A stretch of 27,096 nt of DNA from JAKPAM01 sp047605425 (GCA_047605425.1 JASGFT010000055.1:1-27096), one strand, 5' to 3'. Positions 1-8,465 are shown, numbered from the stretch's first letter. A program made the numbers and translations. Notes: generated from the letters alone by a model not told the origin.

Positions 1-268
1 TGGCGGTGTCGTGGAAGCCGTTGACGAACTCGAAGCCGAGCGCGATCAGCAGCGCGACGACCAGCAGCCCGAACGGCAGCCAGGTGGTCGTCGACGCGCC
101 GGCGCCGATCACGTCGCTGAACAGGCTGTAGCCGGCGTAGCCGAGCCCGCCGGCGAGCAGCAGCAGGAACAGCACGATGCTGCCGGGATTCGGCCTGGAA
201 TCGAGCTTGGGACGCGAGGAGGAAGCGGCGATCGATACGCCGCCGGCATGGGTCGGGACAGAGGACAT
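1..268 (-). CDS. PiT-family inorganic phosphate transporter, N-terminal part (gene runs off the left edge)
   Basis: Only the first 89 codons are present, starting at ATG 268 and leaving the window at base 1. The product begins with a polar, Ser/Arg-containing cytoplasmic segment of about 30 residues. A membrane segment (SIVLFLLLLAGGLGYAGYSLF) follows, and then a second one ending in the signature LGFEFVNGFHDTA. That GFEFxNGFHDTAN motif is typical of PiT (PF01384) low-affinity phosphate transporters, which import metal-phosphate using the proton gradient. The betaproteobacterial members carry the same kind of N-terminal extension. No clear Shine-Dalgarno sequence precedes the ATG. A Pho-box-like repeat array lies 48 bases upstream of the start. 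The rest of the gene cannot be judged from this window. Confidence 0.85.
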   Translation of the reverse strand, partial: MSSVPTHAGGVSIAASSSRPKLDSRPNPGSIVLFLLLLAGGLGYAGYSLFSDVIGAGASTTTWLPFGLLVVALLIALGFEFVNGFHDTA

Positions 269-315
269 GGGACGGGAGGGGGTTGGCTGAAGTCGGCGCA
301 GTGTCGCGCTGCAAC

Positions 316-344
316 ATGACACGCAGATGACGCGTAGATGACGC
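316..344 (-). promoter_or_regulatory. Pho-box-like array (putative PhoB binding site) upstream of the phosphate transporter
   Basis: Read on the minus strand, three 7-base units, GCGTCAT, GCGTCAT and GTGTCAT, occur at exact 11-base spacing (4-base spacers CTAC and CTGC). The known PhoB box is made of CTGTCAT-like 7-mers separated by 4 bases. The array lies 48 bases upstream of the phosphate transporter ATG. A weak -10-like GACACT lies at 300-305, ten bases downstream of the last unit, which is the usual PhoB geometry. The spacers are less AT-rich than the enterobacterial consensus. Confidence 0.6.
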
Positions 345-376
345 CGGCGCGCGCCCTCGCCACCCCTTCCCTCCGG

Positions 377-400
377 CCCGGAACCGTGATCGGTTCCGGG
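377..400 (-). terminator. Strong hairpin after the NHL lipoprotein gene, possible terminator
   Basis: A perfect inverted repeat has 10-base arms (CCCGGAACCG and its complement) and a 4-base loop. It lies 12 bases past the stop codon of the lipoprotein gene and before the phosphate transporter promoter region. There is no U-tract after it on either strand, so a classical intrinsic terminator is not supported. It may stabilise the mRNA 3' end or act in another way. Confidence 0.4.
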
Positions 401-412
401 ATCGGACCGGCT

Positions 413-1432
413 TTACCGCGCGACCGTCGCCGCCGGCCGGATCCGGTACACGGCGTTGTTGCGGTCGGCGCTGACGTAGACGTTGCCGCGATCGTCGACG
501 GCCACGCCGGTCGGTATGTAGAACGACGGCATTCCCGGTCCCGGCGGCAGGCCGATCGGCAGTTGGTCGGCGATCGTGCGCCGGCTGCCGGTGGCCGGAT
601 CGATCTCGACCACGCGCTGCGACATCGATTCGGCGACGGCCAGCGTGCCCCACGGCGTGCGGGCCAGGCCCTCGGGCAGCGCCAGGCCCGCGGCGACCGT
701 CGTGCGCGCGCCATCGTTCAGATCGATGCGAACGAGCCTGCCGGCGGCCTCGGTGATGAACACGCCGCCATCGCCGCCCGGCACCATCTGCACCGGCCCG
801 TTCAGGCCGGTGGCGATCGTCGCCCGCCGCTCGAAACCGTCACCGCCGAGCCGCGACAGCTCGCCGCTGCCGGCCTCGATGATCAGCACGCTGCCGTCTT
901 CCATCGGCATCGCGTCGGTCGGCGCCTTCAATTCATGCAGCATCGCGACCGTCGCCCGGCTGCGCCGATCGATGATCTGCACGGTGCCGGTCGACCACGA
1001 TGACAACGCGAACCGCGTCGACGAGACGCCGACGGCCGCCGGATACTCGATATCCGACGCCTGCATCCGGAACACGTCACCGACCTCGCCCGACGCCAGG
1101 TCGACACGGCGGAGCGCGAACACGTCGGCGACCCACAGCGCGCCGTCGGCGATCTTCATGCCGGCGGGCACGGCCAGCTTGCCCGACGTCAGCGTCGCCG
1201 GCTCGTCGGTGGCCGGGTCATCGGCCTGCACCGAGTTGCCGCCGACCGAACCGGCGAGCAGGCGGCCGCGCTTGTCGACGGCCAGGCCGTGGACGCCGAC
1301 GAACGACGACGGAGGAACGAACACCTCGGGCGCCGCCCAGCGCTCGGGCCGGGACGGCGCCGTGGTACAGGCGCTCGTCAGCGCGACGGCGAGCGCGGCG
1401 GCCATCACGGCCAGGATGCGCGGCGCTTGCAT
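413..1432 (-). CDS. Putative lipoprotein with NHL/SMP-30-like beta-propeller
   Basis: This gene encodes 339 residues. It starts at ATG 1432 with a good ribosome site (GAGGAG, 7 bases upstream). Residues 1-21 form a signal peptide with a hydrophobic core, ending LTSA before Cys22, so lipidation at Cys22 is likely, although Thr at -3 is not ideal. The mature part has repeated blade motifs of the type G(L/V)AVDxRGxLxV, for example near residues 49-58 and again near 313-330 (TGVAVDDRGNVYVSADRNNAVYRI-like). That pattern fits a six-bladed NHL or SMP-30/gluconolactonase-like propeller anchored in the periplasm. No catalytic residues can be assigned, so an enzymatic role is unproven. The gene follows kup by 16 bases and probably shares its transcript. 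Confidence 0.75.
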   Translation of the reverse strand: MQAPRILAVMAAALAVALTSACTTAPSRPERWAAPEVFVPPSSFVGVHGLAVDKRGRLLAGSVGGNSVQADDPATDEPATLTSGKLAVPAGMKIADGALWVADVFALRRVDLASGEVGDVFRMQASDIEYPAAVGVSSTRFALSSWSTGTVQIIDRRSRATVAMLHELKAPTDAMPMEDGSVLIIEAGSGELSRLGGDGFERRATIATGLNGPVQMVPGGDGGVFITEAAGRLVRIDLNDGARTTVAAGLALPEGLARTPWGTLAVAESMSQRVVEIDPATGSRRTIADQLPIGLPPGPGMPSFYIPTGVAVDDRGNVYVSADRNNAVYRIRPAATVAR

Positions 1433-1448
1433 GGCGGTCTCCTCGTTC

Positions 1449-3329
1449 TCAGATCTCGATCTGAGTCCCCAGCTCGATGACCCGGTTGGCCGGCAGCCTG
1501 AAGTACTCGGCGGCGTTGCCGGCGTTGCGCGAGATCGTCGCGAACAGGCGCTCGCGCCACAGCGCCATGCCTTCGCCGGGCGTCGGCACGATCGTTTCGC
1601 GGCCGATGAAGTACGAGGTCTCCATCGGCGGCACCATCAGGCCCCTGTCCGCGCACAGCTCGAGCATCCGCGGCACGTCGATCTCGTTCTTGAAGCCGTA
1701 GGTCCCCTTGACCTTCCAGAAGTTCTGGCCGAGGTCGATCAGCTCGACGCGCTCGGATTCGGGCACCCACGGGATCTCCAGCGTCTCGACGGTCAGGAAC
1801 ACGACGCGCTCGTGCAGGATCTTATTGTGCAGCAGGTTGTGCAGCAGCGGGCCGGGCACCGAGCGGATGTCGTTGACCAGGAACACCGCGGTGCCCGCCA
1901 CCCGGTCGGGCGGATCGAGCATCAGCGACTGCAGGAACGTGCCCAGGTCCAGCCCCTGCTGGCGCTGCTTCTCGATGACGATCTCGCGGCCGCGCTTCCA
2001 GGTCAGCATCACCGACAGCACGATCCCGCCGAGCACCAGCGGCAGCCAGCCGCCATCGAGCAGCTTGAGCAGGTTGGCGGTGAAATAAGCGACGTCGATC
2101 AGCAGGAACACGCCGGTCGCGAACACGCACAGCACCCAGTTGAGCCCCCAGCCGTAGCGGATCACGAAGAACGTCAGGATCGTCGTCATCAGCATCGTGC
2201 CGGTAACCGCCACGCCATAAGCGCCGGCCAGCCGCGACGACGAGCCGAAGGTGACGACCAGCAGCACGATCGTCGCCAGTTGCGCCCAGTTGACGAAGGG
2301 CACGTAGATCTGCCCGGCCTCCTGGTCGGACGTGTGCAGGATCGACAGCCGCGGCAGGAAGCCGAGCTGGATCGCCTGCTTGGTCATCGAATAAGTGCCC
2401 GAGATCGTCGCCTGCGACGCGACGACGGTGGCGGCGGTGGCCAGGCCCACGGCCGGATACAGCGCCCACGACGGAAACATCCGGAAGAACGGATTCTCGA
2501 GCGCGGACGGCGCGCCCAGCAGCAGCGCGCCCTGGCCGAAGTAGTTCAGCACCAGCGAGGGCAGCACGATCGCGAACCAGCAGATGCGGATCGGCGTGCG
2601 GCCGAAGTGCCCCATGTCGGCGTACAGCGCCTCGGCGCCGGTAAGCACCAGCACGATCGAACCGAGACTGGCGTAACCGACCCAGCCGTGCGTGAAGAAG
2701 AAGTCCAGCCCGTGATAAGGGTTGAGCGCTTCGAGGATCTGCGGACGCTCGAGCACGTGCGCGGCGCCGACGACGCCCAGCGTGCCGAACCACAGCACCA
2801 TGACCGGCGCGAACAGCTTGCCCATCGTGGCCGTGCCGCGCCGCTGCACGCAGTACAGCACGATAAGGATCGCCAGCGCCGCCGGCACCACGTACGAGCG
2901 GAACGCCGGCGTCGCGACCTCGAGGCCTTCGATCGCGCTCAGGATCGAGATCGCCGGCGTCAGCACGCCGTCGCCGAAGAACAAAGCCGCGCCGAACACG
3001 CCGATCATCAACAGTATCCGGCGCAGCCGGGGCTGGTCGCGCACCGAACTGGCGGCCAGCGCGAGCAGCGCCATGATGCCGCCCTCGCCGCGGTTGTCCG
3101 CGCGCAGCACCAGCGCGACGTACTTCAGCGAGACGACCATCATCAGCGACCAGAACATCAGCGACAGCGAGCCGATGATGTTCTCCTGCGTCAGGCCGAC
3201 ACCGTGATGCGGATCGAACACCTCGCGGATCGAGTACAGCGGGCTCGTGCCGATGTCGCCGAACACGACGCCGAGCGCGACCAGCGTCAGCCCGGCCAGC
3301 GGCTTTTTGTGGGAGTCGGAGGGATTCAC
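1449..3329 (-). CDS. kup: Kup-type low-affinity potassium uptake transporter
   Basis: Kup imports potassium with protons across the inner membrane. The product is 626 residues, close to the roughly 622 of E. coli Kup. The N-terminal signature GDIGTSPLY is at residues 24-32, followed by about twelve hydrophobic segments. A C-terminal cytoplasmic domain ends in NRVIELGTQIEI, almost the same as the E. coli terminus (NRVVELGTQVEI). The start is taken as GTG 3329, because the first in-frame ATG lies after the conserved signature. No convincing Shine-Dalgarno is seen before this GTG, so translation may be coupled to the dehydrogenase gene, which ends 50 bases upstream. The gene is intact. Confidence 0.95.
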   Translation of the reverse strand: MNPSDSHKKPLAGLTLVALGVVFGDIGTSPLYSIREVFDPHHGVGLTQENIIGSLSLMFWSLMMVVSLKYVALVLRADNRGEGGIMALLALAASSVRDQPRLRRILLMIGVFGAALFFGDGVLTPAISILSAIEGLEVATPAFRSYVVPAALAILIVLYCVQRRGTATMGKLFAPVMVLWFGTLGVVGAAHVLERPQILEALNPYHGLDFFFTHGWVGYASLGSIVLVLTGAEALYADMGHFGRTPIRICWFAIVLPSLVLNYFGQGALLLGAPSALENPFFRMFPSWALYPAVGLATAATVVASQATISGTYSMTKQAIQLGFLPRLSILHTSDQEAGQIYVPFVNWAQLATIVLLVVTFGSSSRLAGAYGVAVTGTMLMTTILTFFVIRYGWGLNWVLCVFATGVFLLIDVAYFTANLLKLLDGGWLPLVLGGIVLSVMLTWKRGREIVIEKQRQQGLDLGTFLQSLMLDPPDRVAGTAVFLVNDIRSVPGPLLHNLLHNKILHERVVFLTVETLEIPWVPESERVELIDLGQNFWKVKGTYGFKNEIDVPRMLELCADRGLMVPPMETSYFIGRETIVPTPGEGMALWRERLFATISRNAGNAAEYFRLPANRVIELGTQIEI

Positions 3330-3379
3330 GGATGGAAGGCGTTGGAGCGCGCGGCCGACGGGCGCCACGCGTTGGCGGC

Positions 3380-4792
3380 TCAGAACGCGAAGATCTTGCC
3401 GGGGTTCATGATGTTGTCCGGATCGATCGCGTGCTTGATCCGCCGCATCAGGTCGATGGCGTCGTCGCCGGCTTCCTCGACGAGGAAACCCATCTTGTGC
3501 AGGCCCACGCCGTGCTCGCCGGTACAGGTGCCGTCCATCGACAGCGCGAGCCGAACGATCTGATCGTTCATCCGCTCGGCTTGCTCGACCTCGGCCGGAT
3601 CGTTCGGGTCGATCAGCAGCAGCGCGTGGAAGTTGCCGTCGCCGACGTGGCCGAGCAGCATCGACGGAAAGCTGGCCTTGTCCAGGATCGCGCGCGCGCC
3701 GCTGATCGAATCGGCCAGCCGCGAGATCGGCACGCAGGTGTCGGTCGAGATCGCGCGCCCGCCGGCCCGCGTCTGCAGGCACGCGAAATACGCGTTGTGC
3801 CGCGCGTTCCACAGCCGCGTGCGGTCCTCGGGGCGGGTCGCCCATTCGAAATCCTGGCCGCCGTGCTCGCGCGTGATGCTCTGCGCCAGCTCGGCCTGCT
3901 CGCGCACGCCGGCCTCGGTGCCGTGGAACTCGAAGAACAGCGTCGGCGATTCGCGCAGCGTCGTGTGGCTGTGCGCGTTGATCGCGCGGATCGTGCGCTC
4001 GCACAGGAACTCGCAGCGCGCCACCGGCACGCCGAGCTGGATCGTCTCGATCACCGCGCGCACCGCGTCGTCCAGCGTCGCGAAGTTGACGACGGCCGCC
4101 GACATCGCCTCGGGCACCGGATAGACGCGCACCGACACCTCGGTGACGACGCCCAGCGTCCCCTCGGAGCCGACGAACAGCCGCGTCAGGTCGTAGCCGG
4201 CCGAGGACTTGCGCGCGCGGCTGGCCGTGCGCACGACCTTGCCGTCGGGCGTGACGACGGTCAGGCCCAGCACGTTCTCCTTCATCGTGCCGTAGCGCAC
4301 CGCGTTGGTGCCCGAGGCGCGGGTGGCCGTCATGCCGCCCAGGCTCGCGTCGGCGCCCGGATCGATCGGGAAGAACAGCCCGGTGGACTTCAGCTCGTCG
4401 TTGAGCTGCTTGCGGGTGACGCCGGCCTGCACGGTGACGCTCAGGTCCTCGGCGTGGATCGCCAGCACGCGATTCATCTGCGACAGGTCGATCGTGACGC
4501 CGCCGTGCAGCGCCAGCAGGTGCCCTTCGAGCGACGAACCGACGCCGAACGGGATGACCGGCACCTTGCGCTCGCGGCAGGCGCGCACGATCTCGGCGAC
4601 CTCGTCGGTCGAGTGCGCGAACACGACCGCGTCCGGCGGCGTGACCGGGAACGGCGATTCGTCGCGGCCGTGGTGGTCGCGGACCGCCTGCGCGACCGAA
4701 AAGCGGTCGCCGAACCGGGATCGGAGCCGGTCGGCCAGCACGGGCGGCAGCGGCCGGCGCAACGCGCCGGCGAACGGGGATGGATGATTCAT
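3380..4792 (-). CDS. FAD-linked oxidase, D-lactate dehydrogenase (cytochrome)/GlcD-like
   Basis: The product is 470 residues, of the family that oxidises D-2-hydroxy acids (D-lactate, glycolate) and passes electrons to the respiratory chain. An FAD-binding PCMH domain covers roughly residues 50-230, with the loop PFGVGSSLEGH at 81-91 and PGADASLGGM followed by a conserved GT-rich stretch. The FAD-oxidase C domain has the metal/substrate motifs HVGDGNFH (about residue 380) and GEHGVG (about residue 424), and the usual ending DPDNIMNPGKIF. ATG 4792 was chosen because GAGG lies about 8 bases upstream. An upstream ATG at 4960 adds 56 low-complexity residues with no family resemblance. The substrate cannot be fixed from sequence; D-lactate is the best guess. 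The gene heads the probable operon with kup. Confidence 0.88.
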   Translation of the reverse strand: MNHPSPFAGALRRPLPPVLADRLRSRFGDRFSVAQAVRDHHGRDESPFPVTPPDAVVFAHSTDEVAEIVRACRERKVPVIPFGVGSSLEGHLLALHGGVTIDLSQMNRVLAIHAEDLSVTVQAGVTRKQLNDELKSTGLFFPIDPGADASLGGMTATRASGTNAVRYGTMKENVLGLTVVTPDGKVVRTASRARKSSAGYDLTRLFVGSEGTLGVVTEVSVRVYPVPEAMSAAVVNFATLDDAVRAVIETIQLGVPVARCEFLCERTIRAINAHSHTTLRESPTLFFEFHGTEAGVREQAELAQSITREHGGQDFEWATRPEDRTRLWNARHNAYFACLQTRAGGRAISTDTCVPISRLADSISGARAILDKASFPSMLLGHVGDGNFHALLLIDPNDPAEVEQAERMNDQIVRLALSMDGTCTGEHGVGLHKMGFLVEEAGDDAIDLMRRIKHAIDPDNIMNPGKIFAF

Positions 4793-5031
4793 GCGGAGCC
4801 TCGGGGCCACGGGGACGCGGTGCAGAGCATGCTCCCACTCCGCGCGGCGGCACGCAAGCGCGGCCGCGACGGATCCGCGCGACAACCTCGGTCCGATCGT
4901 CGGACGGGCTCCGCCGTCGACGCTCGCGCGCGACGGGCGACGATGGCCTTTCAGTAGCATGACCCTGCGTTGCCCGAACCAGCGCGCCGCCGTCGGTGGG
5001 CGGCGACAGGCACGCGGGCCAGGGTCGAATC
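4793..5031. other. Divergent intergenic region between the FAD dehydrogenase and DUF805 genes
   Basis: This 239-base region separates the two divergent start codons and must hold promoters for both. I see no convincing paired -35/-10 sequences. The AT-richest patch, near 4947-4965, is the most likely place for a minus-strand -10. The possible coding extension of the dehydrogenase into this region has skewed, Arg/Ala-rich composition and is not supported. Confidence 0.4.
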
Positions 5032-5397
5032 ATGCAATGGATCATCGGATTGTTTTCGTTTCGCGGCACGCTGGGCCGGGGAGAGTACTGGGCCGCGCTG
5101 CTGCTGGGATGGCTGGCCTTCGACTCGCTGCACCTCGCGCTGGCGATGTGGCTGCCGGCCGGATGGCTGCCGGCCGGCCAGGTGCTGCTCGGCGCGCTGG
5201 CCGCCTGGGCGGGGCTGTCGCTGTCGGTGCGGCGACTGCATGATCGCGCGTTGTCGGCGATGTGCCTGCTGGCGATCCTGATTCCGATCATCGGCGGCCT
5301 GTGGCTGCTGATGCAACTGGCCTTCCTCGGCACCGGCCGCCACCGCCGTCTGGCCAGCCGTTCGGCACTGGCGTGGCGCCCCCCCGTCCCGCTCTGA
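5032..5397 (+). CDS. DUF805 family small inner-membrane protein
   Basis: The product is 121 residues and matches DUF805 (PF05656). It has the N-terminal motif SFRGTLGRGEYW (about residues 9-20), three to four hydrophobic segments, the central VRRLHDRALS (family pattern RRLHDxGxSG) and a hydrophobic LIPIIGGLWLLMQLAFLGT segment before a basic tail. DUF805 proteins are inner-membrane proteins of unknown function. The ATG at 5032 was preferred because it puts the conserved motif at the usual distance from the start and AGGGTCGA lies upstream; an ATG at 4996 adds 12 residues without resemblance. The Arg-Ala replacement of the usual Gly after the LHD motif is slightly unusual. The next gene starts 13 bases after the stop, so the two are probably co-transcribed. 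Confidence 0.85.
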   Translation: MQWIIGLFSFRGTLGRGEYWAALLLGWLAFDSLHLALAMWLPAGWLPAGQVLLGALAAWAGLSLSVRRLHDRALSAMCLLAILIPIIGGLWLLMQLAFLGTGRHRRLASRSALAWRPPVPL

Positions 5398-5410
5398 GCG
5401 ACGCCTCCGC

Positions 5411-7807
5411 ATGCAAGCGCCCCCGCTTCCCCTGGTCAACGACGTCACCGGCCAGCATCCGGTCCCGGTCTGGGCGGTCGTCGCGCCCAAGACGATCGAA
5501 GAGATCGCCGACGCGCTGGCGCGCACCGACGGTCCGGTGTCGATCGGCGCCGGCCGCTACAGCATGGGCGGCCAGACGGCCAGCTTCGGCTCGCTGCACC
5601 TGGACATGCGCGCGTTCAACAAGGTGATCAGCTTCTCGCCGCAGCAGATGACGCTGCGCGTGCAGGCCGGCATCCGCTGGCGCGAGGTGCTGCGCTTCAT
5701 CGATCCGCACGACGCGTCGGTCCGCATCATGCAGCCGTACGCGAACTTCACGGTCGGCGGCTCGCTGAGCGTCAACGCGCACGGCAGCCAGGTCGGCCTC
5801 GGGCCGATCGTGCGCGCCACGCGCTGGATCCGCGTCGTGCTGGCCGACGGCAGCATCCAGGAGGCGACGCCGACCTCGAACGAGGCGCTGTTCTACGGCG
5901 CGATCGGCGGCTATGGCGCGCTCGGCGTGATCGCCGAGGCCGAGATCGAGCTGATGCCCAACCACCGGCTGCGCCGCCAGACCGCCAAGCTGCATCGCGC
6001 GCACTACGTCGAGCACTTCCGCACGACGGTGCTCAAGGCCGAGGGACCGTCGCTGCACAGCGCCGAGCTGTATCCGCCGCGCTTCGACAAGGTGCGCTCG
6101 GTGAGCTGGTTCGAGACCGGCAAGTGGACGACGCACGACGCCCGGCTGCAGACCTCGGCGCGCACGCATCCGTGGCACCGCTACATGGTCTGGGCGACCG
6201 CCGACGGCCGCTGGGCGCGCGCCTGCCGCGAATACCTGCTCGACCCGCTGCTGTTCGTGCGGCGGCCCGTGCACTGGCGCAACTTCGAGACCAGCCACGA
6301 CGTCGTCCTGCTCGAACCCGCTTCGCAGCACAGCGGGTACTCGCTGCAGGAGTACTTCGTGCCGGCCGCGCGCGTCGACGATTTCCTGTCGTCGATGGTG
6401 GCGATCCTGCGGCGCTACCGCGTGCGCGGCGCCAACGTGACGATCCGCCACGCGATCGACGACCCCGGCACGCTGCTCGCGTGGGCGCGCGGCGAGACCT
6501 TCGCCGTGCAGGTCTATCACAAGCAGCGCACGCGCGAGGCCTCGGGCAGTCCGGTCGCGATCTGGGCTCGCGAGCTGATCGACGCGGCGATCGCCGCCGG
6601 CGGCAGCTTCTTCCTGCCGTACGACCTGCATGCGACCCGCGCGCAGTTCCTGGCCGCCTATCCGCGCGCGCGCGAGTTCTTCGCGCTCAAGGCGCGGCTC
6701 GACCCGGACTATCGCTTTCGCAACGCGCTGTGGGACGCCTATTACCGGCCCGAGGCCGGCGGCGCGGCCGGGCAGATGGAGCTGGGGCTGGCCAGGACCG
6801 AGGGCGAGGACGAGACCCGCGACGGCCGCGAGCAGCCGTACCGGCTGTCGACGTTCCGCCGGGTGCTCGGCGACCCGGTCTGGCACGACGCGCTGTACCG
6901 GCATTTCCAGCACGTCTACCGGCTCTATCCGGAAGCGCGCCTGCACGCGCTGGTCCGGACGCTGGCCGAACGCCATCCCGACGACGAATCGATCTACCGC
7001 CACCTGCTGATCGAGATGCCGCGCATCCGGCCGGCGCTGGCCGAGGCGCGCCTGGCGCTGCCCGCGCTGCGCCGGCACAAGCGCGAGATCGCCGCGCAGG
7101 TCGGCCAGGTCATGAACTCGCTGGGTCGCGACCGGCAGGTCGACGGCTATCTGGAATTCGGCACGCTGGGCCGTTACCTGCGCGGCATCGACCGGCAGAT
7201 CGGCCTGCGCGGCCAGCGCTACGTGCTCAACGACGAAGCGCCCGGCCACGGCATCGTCGACCTGCTCGAACGCGGCAGCCCGTGGCGCAACGCGCGCCAC
7301 GTGGACCTGAACGACTACCAGCCGGTACCGGCCACGGCGGTGCCGGCGGGCAGCCTGGACCTGATCGCCTGCCCGATCGGCCTGCATCATGCGCCGCCCG
7401 AGCGACTCGACGCGTTCGTCGCATCGCTGGCCGACGCGCTGCGCTACGACGGCCTGCTGATCCTGCGCGAGTACGATGCGCACGACGCCGCGCACCGCGG
7501 CTTCGTCAGCCTGACGCACATGATCTACAACGCCGGCGCCGGCGTGCCGTGGGAACTCGAGCTGCGCGAGCGCCGTTTCTTCGCCGGGCTGCCGCACTGG
7601 GTCGCGCTGATGGCCCGCCACGGGCTGCGCGACACCGGCCTGCGGCTGCGCGAAGCACAGGATCCGTCGGGCAACACGCTGATGGCCTTCGTCAAGGGCG
7701 CGGTGCCCGACACCTTGACGATGACGCCTGCCCGGCAGCAGTCGACGCGGCGGGACGAGCGGAACGAGCAGGACGAGGCGCCGCGGATCGCGAGCGCCGT
7801 CGACTGA
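5411..7807 (+). CDS. Two-domain protein: FAD-binding oxidase fused to a methyltransferase-like domain
   Basis: The product is 798 residues. Residues 15-200 form an FAD-binding PCMH domain with GAGRYSMGG at 46-54, MQPYANFTVGGSLSVNAHGS and IGGYGALGVIAEAEI. Residues 200-455 look like the substrate domain of ALO/DprE1-type oxidases, ending FRNALWDAYY. A helical stretch (about 476-570) leads to a Rossmann-like region with a degenerate motif I (YLEFGTLGRY), LDLIACPIGLHHAPPERL near 655 and DGLLILREYD. This resembles class I SAM-dependent methyltransferases that end in an REHD-like motif. A covalent-FAD histidine is expected two residues before the M of xxRHSMGG; here it is Tyr50, so FAD is probably non-covalent. 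The tail after about 770 is charged low complexity. The reaction and substrate are unknown. The reading frame is open throughout, so the fusion looks real. Confidence 0.75.
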   Translation: MQAPPLPLVNDVTGQHPVPVWAVVAPKTIEEIADALARTDGPVSIGAGRYSMGGQTASFGSLHLDMRAFNKVISFSPQQMTLRVQAGIRWREVLRFIDPHDASVRIMQPYANFTVGGSLSVNAHGSQVGLGPIVRATRWIRVVLADGSIQEATPTSNEALFYGAIGGYGALGVIAEAEIELMPNHRLRRQTAKLHRAHYVEHFRTTVLKAEGPSLHSAELYPPRFDKVRSVSWFETGKWTTHDARLQTSARTHPWHRYMVWATADGRWARACREYLLDPLLFVRRPVHWRNFETSHDVVLLEPASQHSGYSLQEYFVPAARVDDFLSSMVAILRRYRVRGANVTIRHAIDDPGTLLAWARGETFAVQVYHKQRTREASGSPVAIWARELIDAAIAAGGSFFLPYDLHATRAQFLAAYPRAREFFALKARLDPDYRFRNALWDAYYRPEAGGAAGQMELGLARTEGEDETRDGREQPYRLSTFRRVLGDPVWHDALYRHFQHVYRLYPEARLHALVRTLAERHPDDESIYRHLLIEMPRIRPALAEARLALPALRRHKREIAAQVGQVMNSLGRDRQVDGYLEFGTLGRYLRGIDRQIGLRGQRYVLNDEAPGHGIVDLLERGSPWRNARHVDLNDYQPVPATAVPAGSLDLIACPIGLHHAPPERLDAFVASLADALRYDGLLILREYDAHDAAHRGFVSLTHMIYNAGAGVPWELELRERRFFAGLPHWVALMARHGLRDTGLRLREAQDPSGNTLMAFVKGAVPDTLTMTPARQQSTRRDERNEQDEAPRIASAVD

Positions 7808-7828
7808 TCGGCGGCGCGCCTTCGCGCT

Positions 7829-8443
7829 TCAGGCGTCGCGCGACGCCTCGAGGTAGGACACCAGCTTGGCGCTGGTCTGGCGCAGCCGCTCGGACAGCAA
7901 CTGCACGAGCTTGAGCAGGATCTTGTTGCCGAGCCTGGCCTCGTCGGTCAGCACCAGCATCAGCGCATCGCGCGTCAGCACGGCGATCCGGCAGCTCTCG
8001 AGCGTGACGCAGGACGCGAAGCGCGGCTCGCCGTCGAACATCGACATCTCGCCGAGCGCGTGGCCGGCGTGCGCGACGGCGATCCGCGACGGGTAGTTGT
8101 AGCGGTTGCGCCGGAGCACGTCGACCATGCCGCTCATCAGCAGCAGCATGAAGTCGCCGCTCTCGCCCTCGTTGATCAGCGTGGCGCCGGCCGGCACCTC
8201 GTAGACGTACATGAACGAGCCCAGCTTGCGGGTCTCGTCGATGTCCAGGCTGGAAAACAGCGGCGTGCGCGCCATCAGGCCATGGATCTCGGCGCTGAAT
8301 TCGCTGGCGCGGCCGAGCGGCTTGACGCCCAGCGCGAGCAGGCGCTCATGCGGCGTGGGTTTCTGATGGGGCGCGCGGACGGCGGCCCCCGCCGGCTCGC
8401 CCGTGTCCAGGCGCGGCAACGACGCTTGCTTGACGGCATCCAT
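7829..8443 (-). CDS. Stand-alone cyclic-nucleotide-binding domain protein (Crp-like sensor without HTH)
   Basis: The product is 204 residues. Residues 1-55 are a variable leader, and about 58-180 form a cNMP-binding beta-roll with the phosphate-binding cassette GEMSMFDGEPRFAS (residues 131-144). That cassette keeps the Glu132, Ser134 and Arg141 expected to bind cyclic nucleotide. A C-terminal helix (about 165-200) completes the domain, and no helix-turn-helix follows. It is therefore not a classical Crp/FNR transcription factor and may act through a partner protein. Start ATG 8443 has AGGAGA 6 bases upstream and an extended -10 at 8466-8474. It converges with the oxidase-methyltransferase gene, the stops being 21 bases apart. 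Confidence 0.85.
   Translation of the reverse strand: MDAVKQASLPRLDTGEPAGAAVRAPHQKPTPHERLLALGVKPLGRASEFSAEIHGLMARTPLFSSLDIDETRKLGSFMYVYEVPAGATLINEGESGDFMLLLMSGMVDVLRRNRYNYPSRIAVAHAGHALGEMSMFDGEPRFASCVTLESCRIAVLTRDALMLVLTDEARLGNKILLKLVQLLSERLRQTSAKLVSYLEASRDA
7831..7848. terminator. 18-base perfect palindrome at the convergent gene ends, possible bidirectional hairpin
   Basis: The sequence reads the same on both strands (half-site AGGCGTCGC). It overlaps the last codons of the cyclic-nucleotide-binding gene, 24 bases past the stop of the convergent oxidase gene. No U-tract follows on either side, so it is only a candidate for a transcription-limiting or 3'-end stabilising structure. Confidence 0.3.
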
Positions 8444-8465
8444 TCGTTCTCTCCTGACTGCCGAC

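Noticed and set aside
377..400. Intrinsic terminator with full confidence
   Set aside because: The stem is strong, but no U-tract follows on either strand, so it is listed only as a possible terminator.
3330..3379. A longer Kup N-terminus extending upstream of GTG 3329
   Set aside because: The upstream in-frame codons contain no ATG, run toward the dehydrogenase stop and show no Kup likeness.
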